In this document: piece after piece, positions 25,441 to 35,200 of the stretch
Numbering within the stretch: the first letter of the stretch is position 1
How the letters are laid out: each line of letters begins with the position of its first letter
Source: Scatomorpha sp964535405
GTDB taxonomy: Bacteria; Bacillota; Clostridia; Oscillospirales; Oscillospiraceae
Assembly (NCBI GenBank): GCA_964535405.1
Contig: CAZHUG010000006.1
Coordinates: forward strand, 1-55,324
DNA: 55,324 bases
Direction: 5' to 3'
Notes under the pieces: generated by a model
What the model was told of the DNA's origin: nothing
The model's input: the letters and a program-made list of their open reading frames with translations, nothing else
Databases searched by the model: none
Made by a program: the position numbers and the translations under genes

Positions 25441-27309
25441 TCACAAAATCCTTTTAAATTGCTTGTCAATATCCTGCCGTGTCAGTGTCCAGGACACCGG
25501 CCTGCCGTGCGGACAATAGCGAACCTCGCCGGAGCACACGGCATGAACCAGGCGCATGAGCTCCTCCGGCTCTGACGAGCGTCCGGCCTTTATCGCCGCC
25601 TTGCAGGCAACTGTTTTGAGTATCTCTTCCCGCGCCGCGTTCTTATCCAGCCGCTTCGAACCCGCCAGATCTGCTAAAGCCTCCTCTAGCGCGGCGGAGG
25701 CCCCCGCCGGATCCAGCCCTGCCGGAGCCGAGCGCAGAATGAAATCAGTCTCGCCATATGATTCAAGCTCGAAGCCCAGACTGTTTAAAAGCTCAAGATT
25801 ATCGCCAATAAGCTCCGCATCATGCGCGCCGGGCGAGATCGGCACAGGCTCGAGCAGGGCCTGGCTCATGTTCTCCGACTCCTGCTTGCAGAGCCTGTCA
25901 AATATCACCCGCTCATGCGCCGCATGCTTGTCGATGAGGATGAGCGCATCGTCCCTCTGAACCAGTATATACAGCTCCAGCGCCTCACCGATGAGTCTGA
26001 GCGGCTGTTCCTCTTCTTCAGGCTGCACACGCCCGGGCGGCTGAGTCCTGGACAAATCCTGCAAAGCGTCCCGCGCCGCGCCCGGCGCTTGCCACGCTGG
26101 TACCTGAGCGGGTTTTACGCCGGGATCCGGTGTCGGCGCATAAACCGATGTGTAACTCGGCATATCAATGCGCGTCTGATAGTGCGTGGGCGCTTCGCGC
26201 AGCACTGTGCGGCCTTCGGACGGCGACACAGGCGGCACCGGCTGCCACGGCTGTCTTGCAGGCTGTGATTCTATCACCCGTGGCGCGCTCGCCTGAACAA
26301 GCGGCGCAGAAGGCACTCTTGGCGCGCCCAACGCACCCAGAGCGGCGTAGTAGACCGCATCGAAGACCTTTTTCTCCTCCGAAAACTTCACCTCTGTCTT
26401 GGCGGGGTGAACGTTCACATCGACTGACGCCGTGCTGAGGTCAAGATATATCACGCAGGCGGGAAAGCGGCCGACCAGAAGCGTATTTTTATATGCCTGC
26501 TCCACAGCAGCCTGAAGAAGCTGAGAGCGGATGAATCTGCCGTTGCAGAAAAAGTACTGTGCTGTGCGGCTGCCCCGACCGGCTGACGGAGCGGAGATGA
26601 AGCCCGAAACCTTCACGGGCGAGTCATCCTCCAGCGAAACGGGCAGCATTGATGCCGCAAGCTCTCGGCCCAAAAGGCTGTAGATGGCTGACTCCGCCCT
26701 GCTGTCACCTGATGTGAAAAACTCCTCCTTGCCGTCCTTTATGCAGCGAACCGATACCTCCGGCCTGCCCAAGGCACAGCGCAACGCAGCCTGCAGACAG
26801 GCAGAGCCCTCCGCCCGGTCTGTCTTCATGAACTTCAGCCGCGCAGGTGTGTTGTAAAACAAGCCTCGGATTATTATGGTCGTGCCCTGGGGGCAGCCCG
26901 TCTCGTGCATGTCCACAATATCGCCGCCCTCAAGCAGCAGACGCGTTCCGCTCCCTGCCCCGCGCTCGCAGGTGCTCAGCTCCACATGAGACACGCTGCC
27001 GATAGCTGCCAGAGCCTCACCTCGAAAACCGAGCGTCCCGATCGCCTCCAGTCCGCGCTCATCGCGCAGCTTGGAGGTTGCGTGGCGCATGAAGGCTATG
27101 CCCGCATCCTCCGGCGACATTCCAAAGCCGTCGTCGCTGACACGGATATATTCCGCACCGCCGCTGCGAATTTCAACTGTTATATTCCTCGCTCCGGCAT
27201 CAATAGAGTTTTCCATAAGCTCCTTGACGACGGCAGCAGGACGCTCCACAACCTCGCCGGCCGCTATGAGATCGGCAACAAAGGGTGAGAGTATATTGAT
27301 TTTTGTCAT
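25441..27309 (-). CDS. mutL: DNA mismatch repair protein MutL
   Basis: This ~622-residue MutL couples MutS mismatch recognition to strand incision. The GHKL ATPase half shows ELMENSIDAGA, DDGFGM, RHATSKL and GFRGEALAAIGSV, in order. The C-terminal half carries nicking-endonuclease motifs typical of species without MutH: DKHAAHERVIFD (the usual Q is K and the last E is D), ACKAAIKAG and CPHGRPV. The frame extends 72 codons upstream, but AGGAGG lies seven bases before the ATG at 27309 and homologues start TKINILS. A TATAAT sits upstream on the minus strand at 27343-27338. It is divergent from miaB-mutS. Confidence 0.95.
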   Translation of the reverse strand: MTKINILSPFVADLIAAGEVVERPAAVVKELMENSIDAGARNITVEIRSGGAEYIRVSDDGFGMSPEDAGIAFMRHATSKLRDERGLEAIGTLGFRGEALAAIGSVSHVELSTCERGAGSGTRLLLEGGDIVDMHETGCPQGTTIIIRGLFYNTPARLKFMKTDRAEGSACLQAALRCALGRPEVSVRCIKDGKEEFFTSGDSRAESAIYSLLGRELAASMLPVSLEDDSPVKVSGFISAPSAGRGSRTAQYFFCNGRFIRSQLLQAAVEQAYKNTLLVGRFPACVIYLDLSTASVDVNVHPAKTEVKFSEEKKVFDAVYYAALGALGAPRVPSAPLVQASAPRVIESQPARQPWQPVPPVSPSEGRTVLREAPTHYQTRIDMPSYTSVYAPTPDPGVKPAQVPAWQAPGAARDALQDLSRTQPPGRVQPEEEEQPLRLIGEALELYILVQRDDALILIDKHAAHERVIFDRLCKQESENMSQALLEPVPISPGAHDAELIGDNLELLNSLGFELESYGETDFILRSAPAGLDPAGASAALEEALADLAGSKRLDKNAAREEILKTVACKAAIKAGRSSEPEELMRLVHAVCSGEVRYCPHGRPVSWTLTRQDIDKQFKRIL

Positions 27310-27337
27310 CATCTGACCTCCTGGTCTTATTGGAGAC

Positions 27338-27343
27338 ATTATA
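27338..27343 (-). promoter_or_regulatory. -10 element of the mutL promoter
   Basis: A perfect TATAAT lies on the minus strand (27343-27338), about 29 nt before the mutL start. No convincing -35 is seen 16-18 bp upstream, so the call rests on the -10 and its position in the divergent spacer. Confidence 0.4.
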
Positions 27344-27354
27344 ACGTAAATACA

Positions 27355-27383
27355 TTGAATTTTCCACATTAAAATGTTAAGAT
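27355..27383 (+). promoter_or_regulatory. miaB-mutS promoter
   Basis: TTGAAT (27355-27360), a 17-bp spacer and TAAGAT (27378-27383) precede the AAAGGA ribosome binding site (27401) and the miaB ATG at 27416. It is the only good plus-strand promoter ahead of the miaB-mutS-CPBP run. Confidence 0.6.
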
Positions 27384-27415
27384 ATAGGTTACTAATTGTT
27401 AAAGGAACGGGCTTT

Positions 27416-28831
27416 ATGGGATATAAACGCGAAGAAATTGCACCGGCGGACATAAACCGCCAGATTGAAATATGTGCTGCAATGCGCAGCGAGATGGATT
27501 CAAAGGCGAAAAAGCCTCTCGCCATGGTGGATACCTACGGCTGCCAGCAGAACGAAGCCGACAGCGAGACACTGCGCGGCTATCTGACAGAAATGGGCTT
27601 CGGGCTCACTGACGACGAGACCCTTGCAGAGGTCATTGTCGTGAACACCTGCGCAATCCGTGAGCACGCTGAAATGCGCGTTTTGGGAAATGTCGGTGCT
27701 TTGGTACACGCCAAGGCGAAAAATCCAGACATGATTGTGGCCGTCTGCGGCTGCATGGTTCAGCAGCCGCACATGGCTGAAAAGATTAAAAAATCCTTCC
27801 GCGTGGTTGATTTGTGCTTCGGCACGCACGAGCTGTGGAGATTCCCGGAGCTGTTGCAGCGCGCACGCCGCCACCGCGGCAGAGTGTTTGAGACAGGCCC
27901 ATCCGAGGGTATCGTCGCCGAGGGCCTGCCCTCCGCCCGCGACGGCAAGGTCAAGGCCTGGGTCTCCATCATGTACGGCTGCAACAATTACTGCACCTAT
28001 TGCGTCGTTCCGCATGTGCGTGGCAGAGAGCGCTCACGAGCCGCTGAGGAGGTGCTCAGTGAAGTTCGCGGACTGGTGGACGCCGGGTATAAGGACATAT
28101 GCCTGCTCGGTCAAAACGTGAACAGCTACGGTAAGGATTTGGGCCTCGGCATGGACTTTGCCGACCTCCTGCGCCAGATAAACGATATCCCTGGCGATTT
28201 TCTCATTCGCTTCATGACCAGTCATCCGCGCGACGCGACGGAAAAGCTGTTTAAAACCATGGCAGAGTGCGAAAAGTGCGCACACCATATACACCTGCCC
28301 GTGCAGTCGGGAAACGACAGGGTGCTAAAGGCGATGAACCGGCATTATGACTCGGCAAAATACCTCTCACTTGTGGAGCTCGCCCGCAGCTATATGCCCG
28401 ATCTCGTTCTGACCACCGATATCATAGTCGGCTTTCCGGGAGAGACTGACGGGGAGTTTGAGGATACTCTGCGCCTTGTTGAAAGGGTGCGCTACGACGC
28501 GATGTTCACTTTTATCTACTCTGCGCGTGAAAACACCCCCGCGGCCAAGATGCCCGACCCTGTCACGCGTGAGGAAAAGCAGGTCTGGTTTGAAAGGCTT
28601 CTCGATACAGCAAACAGAATCTCTGCCGAGAAGCATGCGGAATATTTTGGCCGCAGGCTCAGGGTTCTCGTCGATGGCGAGACCCAGCGTGAGGGTTTTG
28701 GCCTGTCTGCACGCACAAACGGCGGCAGACTGGTGCATCTAAAAGGCTCGCCCGACGATATCGGGCAATTTGTGGACGTGGAGATAACAGGCGGAAACAC
28801 CTGGGCACTATACGGAGAAATAGTAAACTGA
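27416..28831 (+). CDS. miaB: tRNA-2-methylthio-N6-dimethylallyladenosine synthase
   Basis: This ~471-residue radical SAM methylthiotransferase adds the 2-methylthio group to i6A37 in tRNAs that read UNN codons. The UPF0004 domain contains VDTYGCQQNEADSE and the later VNTCAIRE and VCGCMVQQP cluster cysteines. The radical SAM site is IMYGCNNYCTYCVVPHVRGRE (CxxxCxxC). A C-terminal TRAM domain starts near the RVLVDGETQREGFGLSAR stretch. An ATG 14 codons upstream lacks a ribosome binding site, while AAAGGA precedes 27416. It is 13 nt before mutS, an arrangement seen in other Firmicutes. Confidence 0.95.
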   Translation: MGYKREEIAPADINRQIEICAAMRSEMDSKAKKPLAMVDTYGCQQNEADSETLRGYLTEMGFGLTDDETLAEVIVVNTCAIREHAEMRVLGNVGALVHAKAKNPDMIVAVCGCMVQQPHMAEKIKKSFRVVDLCFGTHELWRFPELLQRARRHRGRVFETGPSEGIVAEGLPSARDGKVKAWVSIMYGCNNYCTYCVVPHVRGRERSRAAEEVLSEVRGLVDAGYKDICLLGQNVNSYGKDLGLGMDFADLLRQINDIPGDFLIRFMTSHPRDATEKLFKTMAECEKCAHHIHLPVQSGNDRVLKAMNRHYDSAKYLSLVELARSYMPDLVLTTDIIVGFPGETDGEFEDTLRLVERVRYDAMFTFIYSARENTPAAKMPDPVTREEKQVWFERLLDTANRISAEKHAEYFGRRLRVLVDGETQREGFGLSARTNGGRLVHLKGSPDDIGQFVDVEITGGNTWALYGEIVN

Positions 28832-28844
28832 AAGAGGTAGAGCA

Positions 28845-31451
28845 ATGGCTGATCTGACCCCGATGAAGCAACAATATAACGCAATAAAAGAACAGTACAG
28901 CGACTGTCTGCTATTTTTCCGGCTGGGCGACTTTTACGAGATGTTCGACGAGGACGCAGAGCGTGCCTCGCGCGAGCTGGACATTGCCCTGACCACTCGC
29001 GACAGAGGTAAGTCTAAAGAAGAGCAGACGCCCATGTGCGGTGTGCCCTACCACTCTGCCGAGGCTTACATTGCAAGGCTCATCGCCAGAGGCTACAAGG
29101 TCGCAGTCTGCGAACAGACGGAGGATCCGGCACAGGCCAAGGGAATCGTGAAGCGTGAAGTCATCAGAGTAATCACACCCGGCACGGTTACGGAGGCATC
29201 CATGCTCGACGAGGGGCGCTCAAACTATGTCTCGGCGGTATATCTCTCCGGGGACAGCGGCGCTGTGGCCTTCTGCGATATATCCACCGGCGAGCTGTGT
29301 GCCGCCGGCTTTGCCGAAAATGCAGTTGTACACATATCAAACGAGCTGGGACGTTTCTCGCCGCGCGAGACCGTTCTCTCCCTCGACGCGAACGAGGATA
29401 TCGAATTGCAGATCTTCCTCCAAAAACGTCTGGGCTGTCTGCTTGAGCCGGACGGCGGGCGTTTTGAATACAAGGACTGCGCCGCCAGAACCTGCGCACA
29501 GCTTGGCGTCGAGAGCGTTGACGAGCTTGGGCTCGGCGAGCTGCCTGCTGTCGTCTGTGCCTGCGGCGCACTGATTTCATACATATCCGAGACTCAAAAA
29601 TGTGACTTGAGCCACATAAACAGCCTTGACCTGTTCGAGGGCAACCGGTATATGGAGCTGGATTGGAGCACCAGACGGAATCTGGAGCTCACGGAGAGCC
29701 TGCGCAGCGGCGAAAAGCGCGGCAGCCTGCTCTGGGTTCTGGACAGGACAAAGACCCCAATGGGCGGCAGGCTTCTCCGCTCCTGGATTGAGCGTCCACT
29801 GCTGTCACCGGTTGCGATTAAGCGCAGACTCACCGCCGTGTCCGAGCTTGCCGCTGACAGCGTCAGGAGACAGGAGCTCATTTTGTGTCTCTCGGGAATA
29901 AGCGACATGCAGCGTCTTTCAGGCAGGGCCGTGTTCGGATCCGGAAATGGTCGGGATCTTATAGCGCTGGCTGCCTGCTGCGACAGGCTGCCCGAAATAA
30001 AGCGGCTGCTCTCGAATGTATCTTCCGCCCTGCTGCTGGAAACCGCAATGATGGACGAGCTTGCCGATCTGCGCTCACTCATACAGCGTGCAATATGCGA
30101 CGAGCCGCCCTTTTCCGTCCGGGAGGGCGAAATACTCCGGACCGGCTATTCCGAGGAGGTTGACAGACTCCGCGATGTTCGGGACAACGGCGCGAGGATG
30201 ATGACCGACCTCGAGCTCCGTGAGCGCGAGCGCACCGGCATCAAAAAACTTAAGGTCGGCTATAACAAGGTTTTCGGCTATTATATCGACGTTCCCAACA
30301 GCGCAGGCTCAGTCGAGCTGCCGCCGGAGTATATCCGCAAGCAAACGCTGGTGTCAAACGAGCGCTATTTCACGCCTGAACTCAAGGAGCTTGAAACTCA
30401 GCTTGTAAGCGCCCGCGACCGTATATGCGAGATTGAATATAACTATTTCTGCGAGGTTCGTGACCAGGTCGCCTCTCAGGTGGCACGGGTACAGAACACA
30501 TCCGCACTCGTGGCACAGCTCGACGCGCTCTGCTCTCTGGCGGAGGTTTCCGAGCGCAACGGCTACACCTGTCCGGAGGTTGACATGTCCGGCGCGCTTA
30601 TCATCGACCAGGGTCGCCACCCCGTTGTGGAGCACGCACAAAAGGACAGCCTTTTTGTGCCCAACGACGTGTTGTTAAACAGCAAGGATGATAGGGTCGC
30701 CATTATAACGGGCCCGAACATGGCGGGTAAAAGCACCTATATGCGCCAGACCGCGCTCATCGTGCTGATGGCTCAGATAGGCTCGTTTGTGCCGGCAAAG
30801 TCTGCCACGATCGGCGTTGTTGACCGTGTGTTCACGCGCATCGGTGCGTCCGACGACCTCGCCGCGGGGCAGAGCACCTTCATGGTTGAAATGACGGAAG
30901 TTGCCTCTATTCTCAGTCAGGCGACGAGGACCAGTCTCATAATACTTGACGAGATCGGGCGCGGAACCTCGACCTACGACGGCATGGCAATAGCCAGGGC
31001 GGTTTTGGAGCATTGCGCGGATAAGCGCAGGCTTGGCGCAAAGACTATGTTTGCGACGCACTATCACGAGCTGACGTCACTTGAGGGCATTGTTTCCGGC
31101 GTGCGCAACTATTATATAACCGCCCGCAAGCAGGGTGACGGTCTGATTTTCCTTCGCAAGATAGTCCGCGGCGCGGCTGACGACAGCTACGGAATCGAGG
31201 TTGCAAAGCTCGCAGGCGTGCCCGACGTGGTGGTGGAAAAGGCCAAGGCATATCTCAAGGAGCTCGAGTCCGACTCGCCCCGCAAACAGCTGTCTGCTTC
31301 TGTCATTGACGACAGCAGCGACCAGATGACGCTTGGCGACGCAAGCACGCAGGAGGTCGTTGACGCCATACGCGATATGAGCCTCGACACCATGAGCCCC
31401 ATTGAGGCCATGAACCTGCTCTATAAATTAAAACGGAGGCTTGACGGCTGA
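28845..31451 (+). CDS. mutS: DNA mismatch repair protein MutS
   Basis: This 868-residue MutS1 recognises mismatches and small loops. The mismatch-binding Phe-X-Glu is in GDFYEMF (residues 28-34). The ATPase domain has Walker A TGPNMAGKST (about 622-631), LIILDEIGRGTSTYDG, and TMFATHYHELTSLE. The full domain set from connector and lever to C-terminal helix-turn-helix (residues ~840-868) is present. A strong ribosome binding site GAAAGAGGT precedes the ATG. The stop overlaps the CPBP protease start by one base (TGATG). Confidence 0.97.
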   Translation: MADLTPMKQQYNAIKEQYSDCLLFFRLGDFYEMFDEDAERASRELDIALTTRDRGKSKEEQTPMCGVPYHSAEAYIARLIARGYKVAVCEQTEDPAQAKGIVKREVIRVITPGTVTEASMLDEGRSNYVSAVYLSGDSGAVAFCDISTGELCAAGFAENAVVHISNELGRFSPRETVLSLDANEDIELQIFLQKRLGCLLEPDGGRFEYKDCAARTCAQLGVESVDELGLGELPAVVCACGALISYISETQKCDLSHINSLDLFEGNRYMELDWSTRRNLELTESLRSGEKRGSLLWVLDRTKTPMGGRLLRSWIERPLLSPVAIKRRLTAVSELAADSVRRQELILCLSGISDMQRLSGRAVFGSGNGRDLIALAACCDRLPEIKRLLSNVSSALLLETAMMDELADLRSLIQRAICDEPPFSVREGEILRTGYSEEVDRLRDVRDNGARMMTDLELRERERTGIKKLKVGYNKVFGYYIDVPNSAGSVELPPEYIRKQTLVSNERYFTPELKELETQLVSARDRICEIEYNYFCEVRDQVASQVARVQNTSALVAQLDALCSLAEVSERNGYTCPEVDMSGALIIDQGRHPVVEHAQKDSLFVPNDVLLNSKDDRVAIITGPNMAGKSTYMRQTALIVLMAQIGSFVPAKSATIGVVDRVFTRIGASDDLAAGQSTFMVEMTEVASILSQATRTSLIILDEIGRGTSTYDGMAIARAVLEHCADKRRLGAKTMFATHYHELTSLEGIVSGVRNYYITARKQGDGLIFLRKIVRGAADDSYGIEVAKLAGVPDVVVEKAKAYLKELESDSPRKQLSASVIDDSSDQMTLGDASTQEVVDAIRDMSLDTMSPIEAMNLLYKLKRRLDG

Positions 31452-32161
31452 TGAGCAACACCAATATGCGCCCAAGTTTCCAAAGTGACATGACCCGCAA
31501 GGAGTTAATTGCCGCGGCGATATATCTGCCTATGCACATTGTCGGCGTGCCGATACTTATTAACCTCTTGCCGCTGGAGCTTCTCGAGCGGCTTGGCAAC
31601 GCCACAGTAAACGCGATATACTACGGAATCGGTTTTCTTGTATTGCTGTTTTTGATGCGCGGCTTTCTGCGCCGCGATTTTGACAGCCTGCTAGACAGGC
31701 TTCCCTTCTCAATAATAAGCATCATATCCGGCTATTTCCTGAGCTTCCTGCTCGCCCTCGCGCTCACACTAATTACCCAGGCTCTGGGCGTCTCGCTTGA
31801 CAGTAGCCCGAATAACGATGCCGTCAGCGACATTTTAGTGCTGGAATACAACAAAATGTTCGCTGTTTCGGTCATGCTCGCGCCCTTTGTTGAGGAGATT
31901 TTATTCCGTGGTCTGCTGTTTGGAGCAGTCCGGAAAAAAAGCCGTGTCGCCGCATATATTATCTCTATTCTTGCCTTTTCGATATATCATGTGTGGCAAT
32001 ACGCAATCATCGACCCCAGCGCGCTGATCTATATTCTCAGTTACATCCCCGTCTCTTACGCTCTGGCGTGGTGCTATGACCGGAGCGGCACAATTTGGGT
32101 GCCCATCGGCATGCACATGCTCAATAACGCCATCAGCATGTCTGTACTGCGTGGGCTGTAA
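31451..32161 (+). CDS. CPBP family intramembrane metalloprotease
   Basis: This 236-residue membrane protein has about seven hydrophobic segments. The CPBP/Abi motifs are EEILFRGLLFGAV (about residues 152-164, EExxxR), FSIYHVWQYA (about 180-189) and GMHMLNNAIS (about 221-230), which form the glutamyl/histidine active site inside the membrane. Relatives (Rce1-like) act in CAAX processing, bacteriocin immunity or membrane-protein turnover; the substrate here is unknown. It overlaps the mutS stop by one base, although it has no obvious link to mismatch repair. Confidence 0.88.
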   Translation: MSNTNMRPSFQSDMTRKELIAAAIYLPMHIVGVPILINLLPLELLERLGNATVNAIYYGIGFLVLLFLMRGFLRRDFDSLLDRLPFSIISIISGYFLSFLLALALTLITQALGVSLDSSPNNDAVSDILVLEYNKMFAVSVMLAPFVEEILFRGLLFGAVRKKSRVAAYIISILAFSIYHVWQYAIIDPSALIYILSYIPVSYALAWCYDRSGTIWVPIGMHMLNNAISMSVLRGL

Positions 32162-32184
32162 GAGTCCGGGCTTTTAAAAAACTA

Positions 32185-32217
32185 TCCCCGCCGACCTTTG
32201 TGGTCAGCGGGGATTTT
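32185..32217. terminator. Bidirectional terminator between convergent genes
   Basis: An 8-bp lower stem starting TCCCCGC (from 32185) plus a 4-bp upper stem GACC/GGTC with one mismatch closes over a short loop. The plus strand continues ATTTT (32213-32217); the minus strand continues TAGTTTTTT. It can therefore serve both the CPBP gene (+) and the GLUG protein gene (-). Confidence 0.8.
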
Positions 32218-32229
32218 CCCTTTAATATA

Positions 32230-35200
32230 TCAGACTGCGCTGTCTGCCGTTTTTTTCTTGCGGCGCTTTGAGCTTATCCAAAGCCCGGTTATGAGCCCGA
32301 GCCCCAGAACAACCGCTCCTATACCTACCAGAACCGCCGCGTTCGATGGCGGCTGCTCGGCTGAGTAGATGCTGAAGCTGTCGCCCTCGACGTCAAAAAT
32401 CGCATAGCGTCCGGAGCTGCTGTACTTCACATGCTTCCAGCCGTCACCGTCGTCCAGGTAGATCACAACCTTGGAGAGTCTTCCGTCAGTCTCCGGAATC
32501 AGGTAGTGGACTGTGTGAAGCTCGTCATCGGCTGCGTTTCCGCTCACTGAAGCGGATATGGTCTCCAGCGGTGTGAGACCGCTCGATACCTCCAGCGGAG
32601 CCTGCTCAAGTCTGGTGGTTGACACCACGGCTCCGGGCAAATATCTGCCCTCTACCAGCAGAATTGGCCGCTGTGCGTCACCGCTTGTGTCCTCGCTCTC
32701 CAGTGTCGATGCCAATGATATGTACTCCGCGCGAAGCAAGCGGCTGAAGGTCAAGTTATCAGGGTCGAACTCGGGCCAGGAGCCGGAATAGCCCTCACGC
32801 TCGGGTACTTCCGGAATTTCCGACGCATCGATGCTCCCGCCGTATTCAAATCTCACCTGTTTTATAACCCTGCCGTTTGCCTCAAAGCTCAGCGTCATAT
32901 CGGTGAGCTCAGCCGGCGCCGCATCCATCGCTATGAGACTCTCGAACGAGACCGGCTCAGCCGCTCCGGAATAGCTTATTCCATCTATGCCATGCAGCCT
33001 GTCGGACACGAAAATGTTGCCTAAAACGTCGGCATCCTTTTCCAGCGTTCCGGCGATTGCTCCTGCGCCCTCTGTGGCAGACTCAACTATCACGAGTGAG
33101 CGGCAGCCATAGACCCTCGTTCCGCTGCCGACAATTCCGCCGACATTGTCCCCACCCGAGAGTGTGCACATCGCCCAGCTGTCCCGTATGGCGGTCATCG
33201 ACCGTCCGGCTATGCCGCCGACATTATCCCCGCTCTCGCTCGACGCGGAGCCGAAGCCGAAGCAGCTCACGACAGAGCCCAGATCCATATAGCCCACGAC
33301 GCAGCCGACGCCGCTTTTCTTTGCCTTGATGTCACCATAGTTTGTGCAGTTTTTCAAAACGCATTTGCTGAGAAACGAGCTCATGCCTCTCGAACCGGTC
33401 ACGTCACTTTCGGGGTCGAAGTCATATTCAATTGCCATCGCACCGGCAATGCCGCCGACGTTTCTATCGCCAAAGATCACGCCGAGGTTGGAGCAGGAAA
33501 CGACCTTGCCCTCGGTGCTATTGTCCTCTTCCTCCGAAATATCCGTGAAATTGCTGCCCAATGAGATATCGCCCAGCCCCTGCACTGTATCGACAAGCAG
33601 GAGCATAACGATATTGAACTGATCATTCACGGCACGCAGATCCCCGAGCAGAACAGTGCCCGCATTTGCCATCTCGCTGTTCAGGTCCTTCAAGCCGTCC
33701 GCCATATCGCTCAGATTTCCGCAGAGGCTGTCGACCTTCTGGCTAAACTCACTGCCCAGCACGGGAAACTGAATATCCGGCTCACCGGCAATATAGCTGA
33801 TTGCAGCGCGCAACTCAGAGACTGCATCAGTGAGGCTGTTAGCGGCGGCCTTCAGGAATGTGAGCGCAAAGCCCAGATCCTTGTTCAGCTTCTGCACCGC
33901 CTCGGAGACATATGGTGCCAACGCATCCACAAGCTGTTCCGTCGCGGAGATGATGTCCCTGACTGAACTGCCCGCGGTGAGCAAGTCGGATATCAGGTCT
34001 GAAAGAAGCGCGGGAACATCCTCGGCGGAGCCAAGATTGAGCGAATTTTTCAGCGCTTCGAAATTAGCGCGGGCAGAGTCCATTGCCGCCGAGAGCTCGG
34101 CCGAGCGGATGTTTATTATATCCGCCATGTCCTCGACAATTGCCCAGTCGCTCTTGCGCTGAAAACTTGCAGAAACTAAGGCAGCCTCGCCGGAGGCGGG
34201 CATGACAAATGAATAGGTCGTGCCCAAATCATCCATGCGACTGGGTGCAATATCCTCATAGCCCTCGGCACTGTCCTTCACGATGCTGAGATTAAAAAGC
34301 TCATATCCCTCGTCAGGCTTCACCGCAATGGTCACGGTCTGACCCGCGGCGGCGTTCTGCTGCTCTGTGGAGATATAGCCGCCGCAGGTGGACGAGAGCA
34401 CAACGCGGTCTGTGTAGCTGTCGTTGGGCGCGAAGCTTGCGCGAACCACGGTATTCTTCGCCTTGGCGTTCACAGGATCTGTGATTGGGTCTCCGCTCAG
34501 AATGGGCATCTCGAAGCTGTACGTCCCATCCGGGTTTGCTGCAAGCTCCAGCTGCGCGCCATCGGCATCCCAAACCTCGATTGAATTGAGGCTGTAGCCC
34601 GCGCCCGGTGTCACGGTAAGCGTGACAAGCTGTCCCGCGGCGGGGTTTAGGGTGCTGGCAACAAGCCTGCCGCCTGTTCCGGCGGTGATGCTCAGAAGAT
34701 TGTGGTCTGTTTCGTCGTAGACTCCCGACTCCATTTTCTCGACCAGTGCAAGATCGGCATTTGCGCGGCGCAGATACTCCAGAGATGCCGCAGCAGCGCT
34801 CCCCGCCCTTTCAAAGTGTTCAAGTATAATAGGCAGGGCATCAACGACATAGCCGACGCGCTCACCAATGTCGTTCACCGCCCCCATTGCCCCGTCCACA
34901 AAATCCACGGTACCGCTTGCGATGAAGTTTAGGTCCTTCGCCGCCCCGCCCATGCTGCCGGAAACGGCGTTGAGTCTTGCGGAAATAGCCTCGCTTGAGC
35001 CCTGAGCATCCAGAAGCGTCTTGTCGAGCAGATCATGCAGTCTCCCGAGTCCATTCACAAGGCTATCTATGCCGGAGGCAGACAGGTCAAGCGTGAGGTA
35101 TGGTTCCATCTGGCCGACTATACCGCCGACCTCTTTGCGTCCGTTCACATAGCCCATATTCACGCAGTTTATCATGTATCCGGACTGTCTTCCGGCTATG

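Noticed and set aside
27310..27525. 72-codon N-terminal extension of MutL
   Set aside because: It covers the divergent miaB promoter and the AGGAGG site; homologues begin at the TKINILS stretch.
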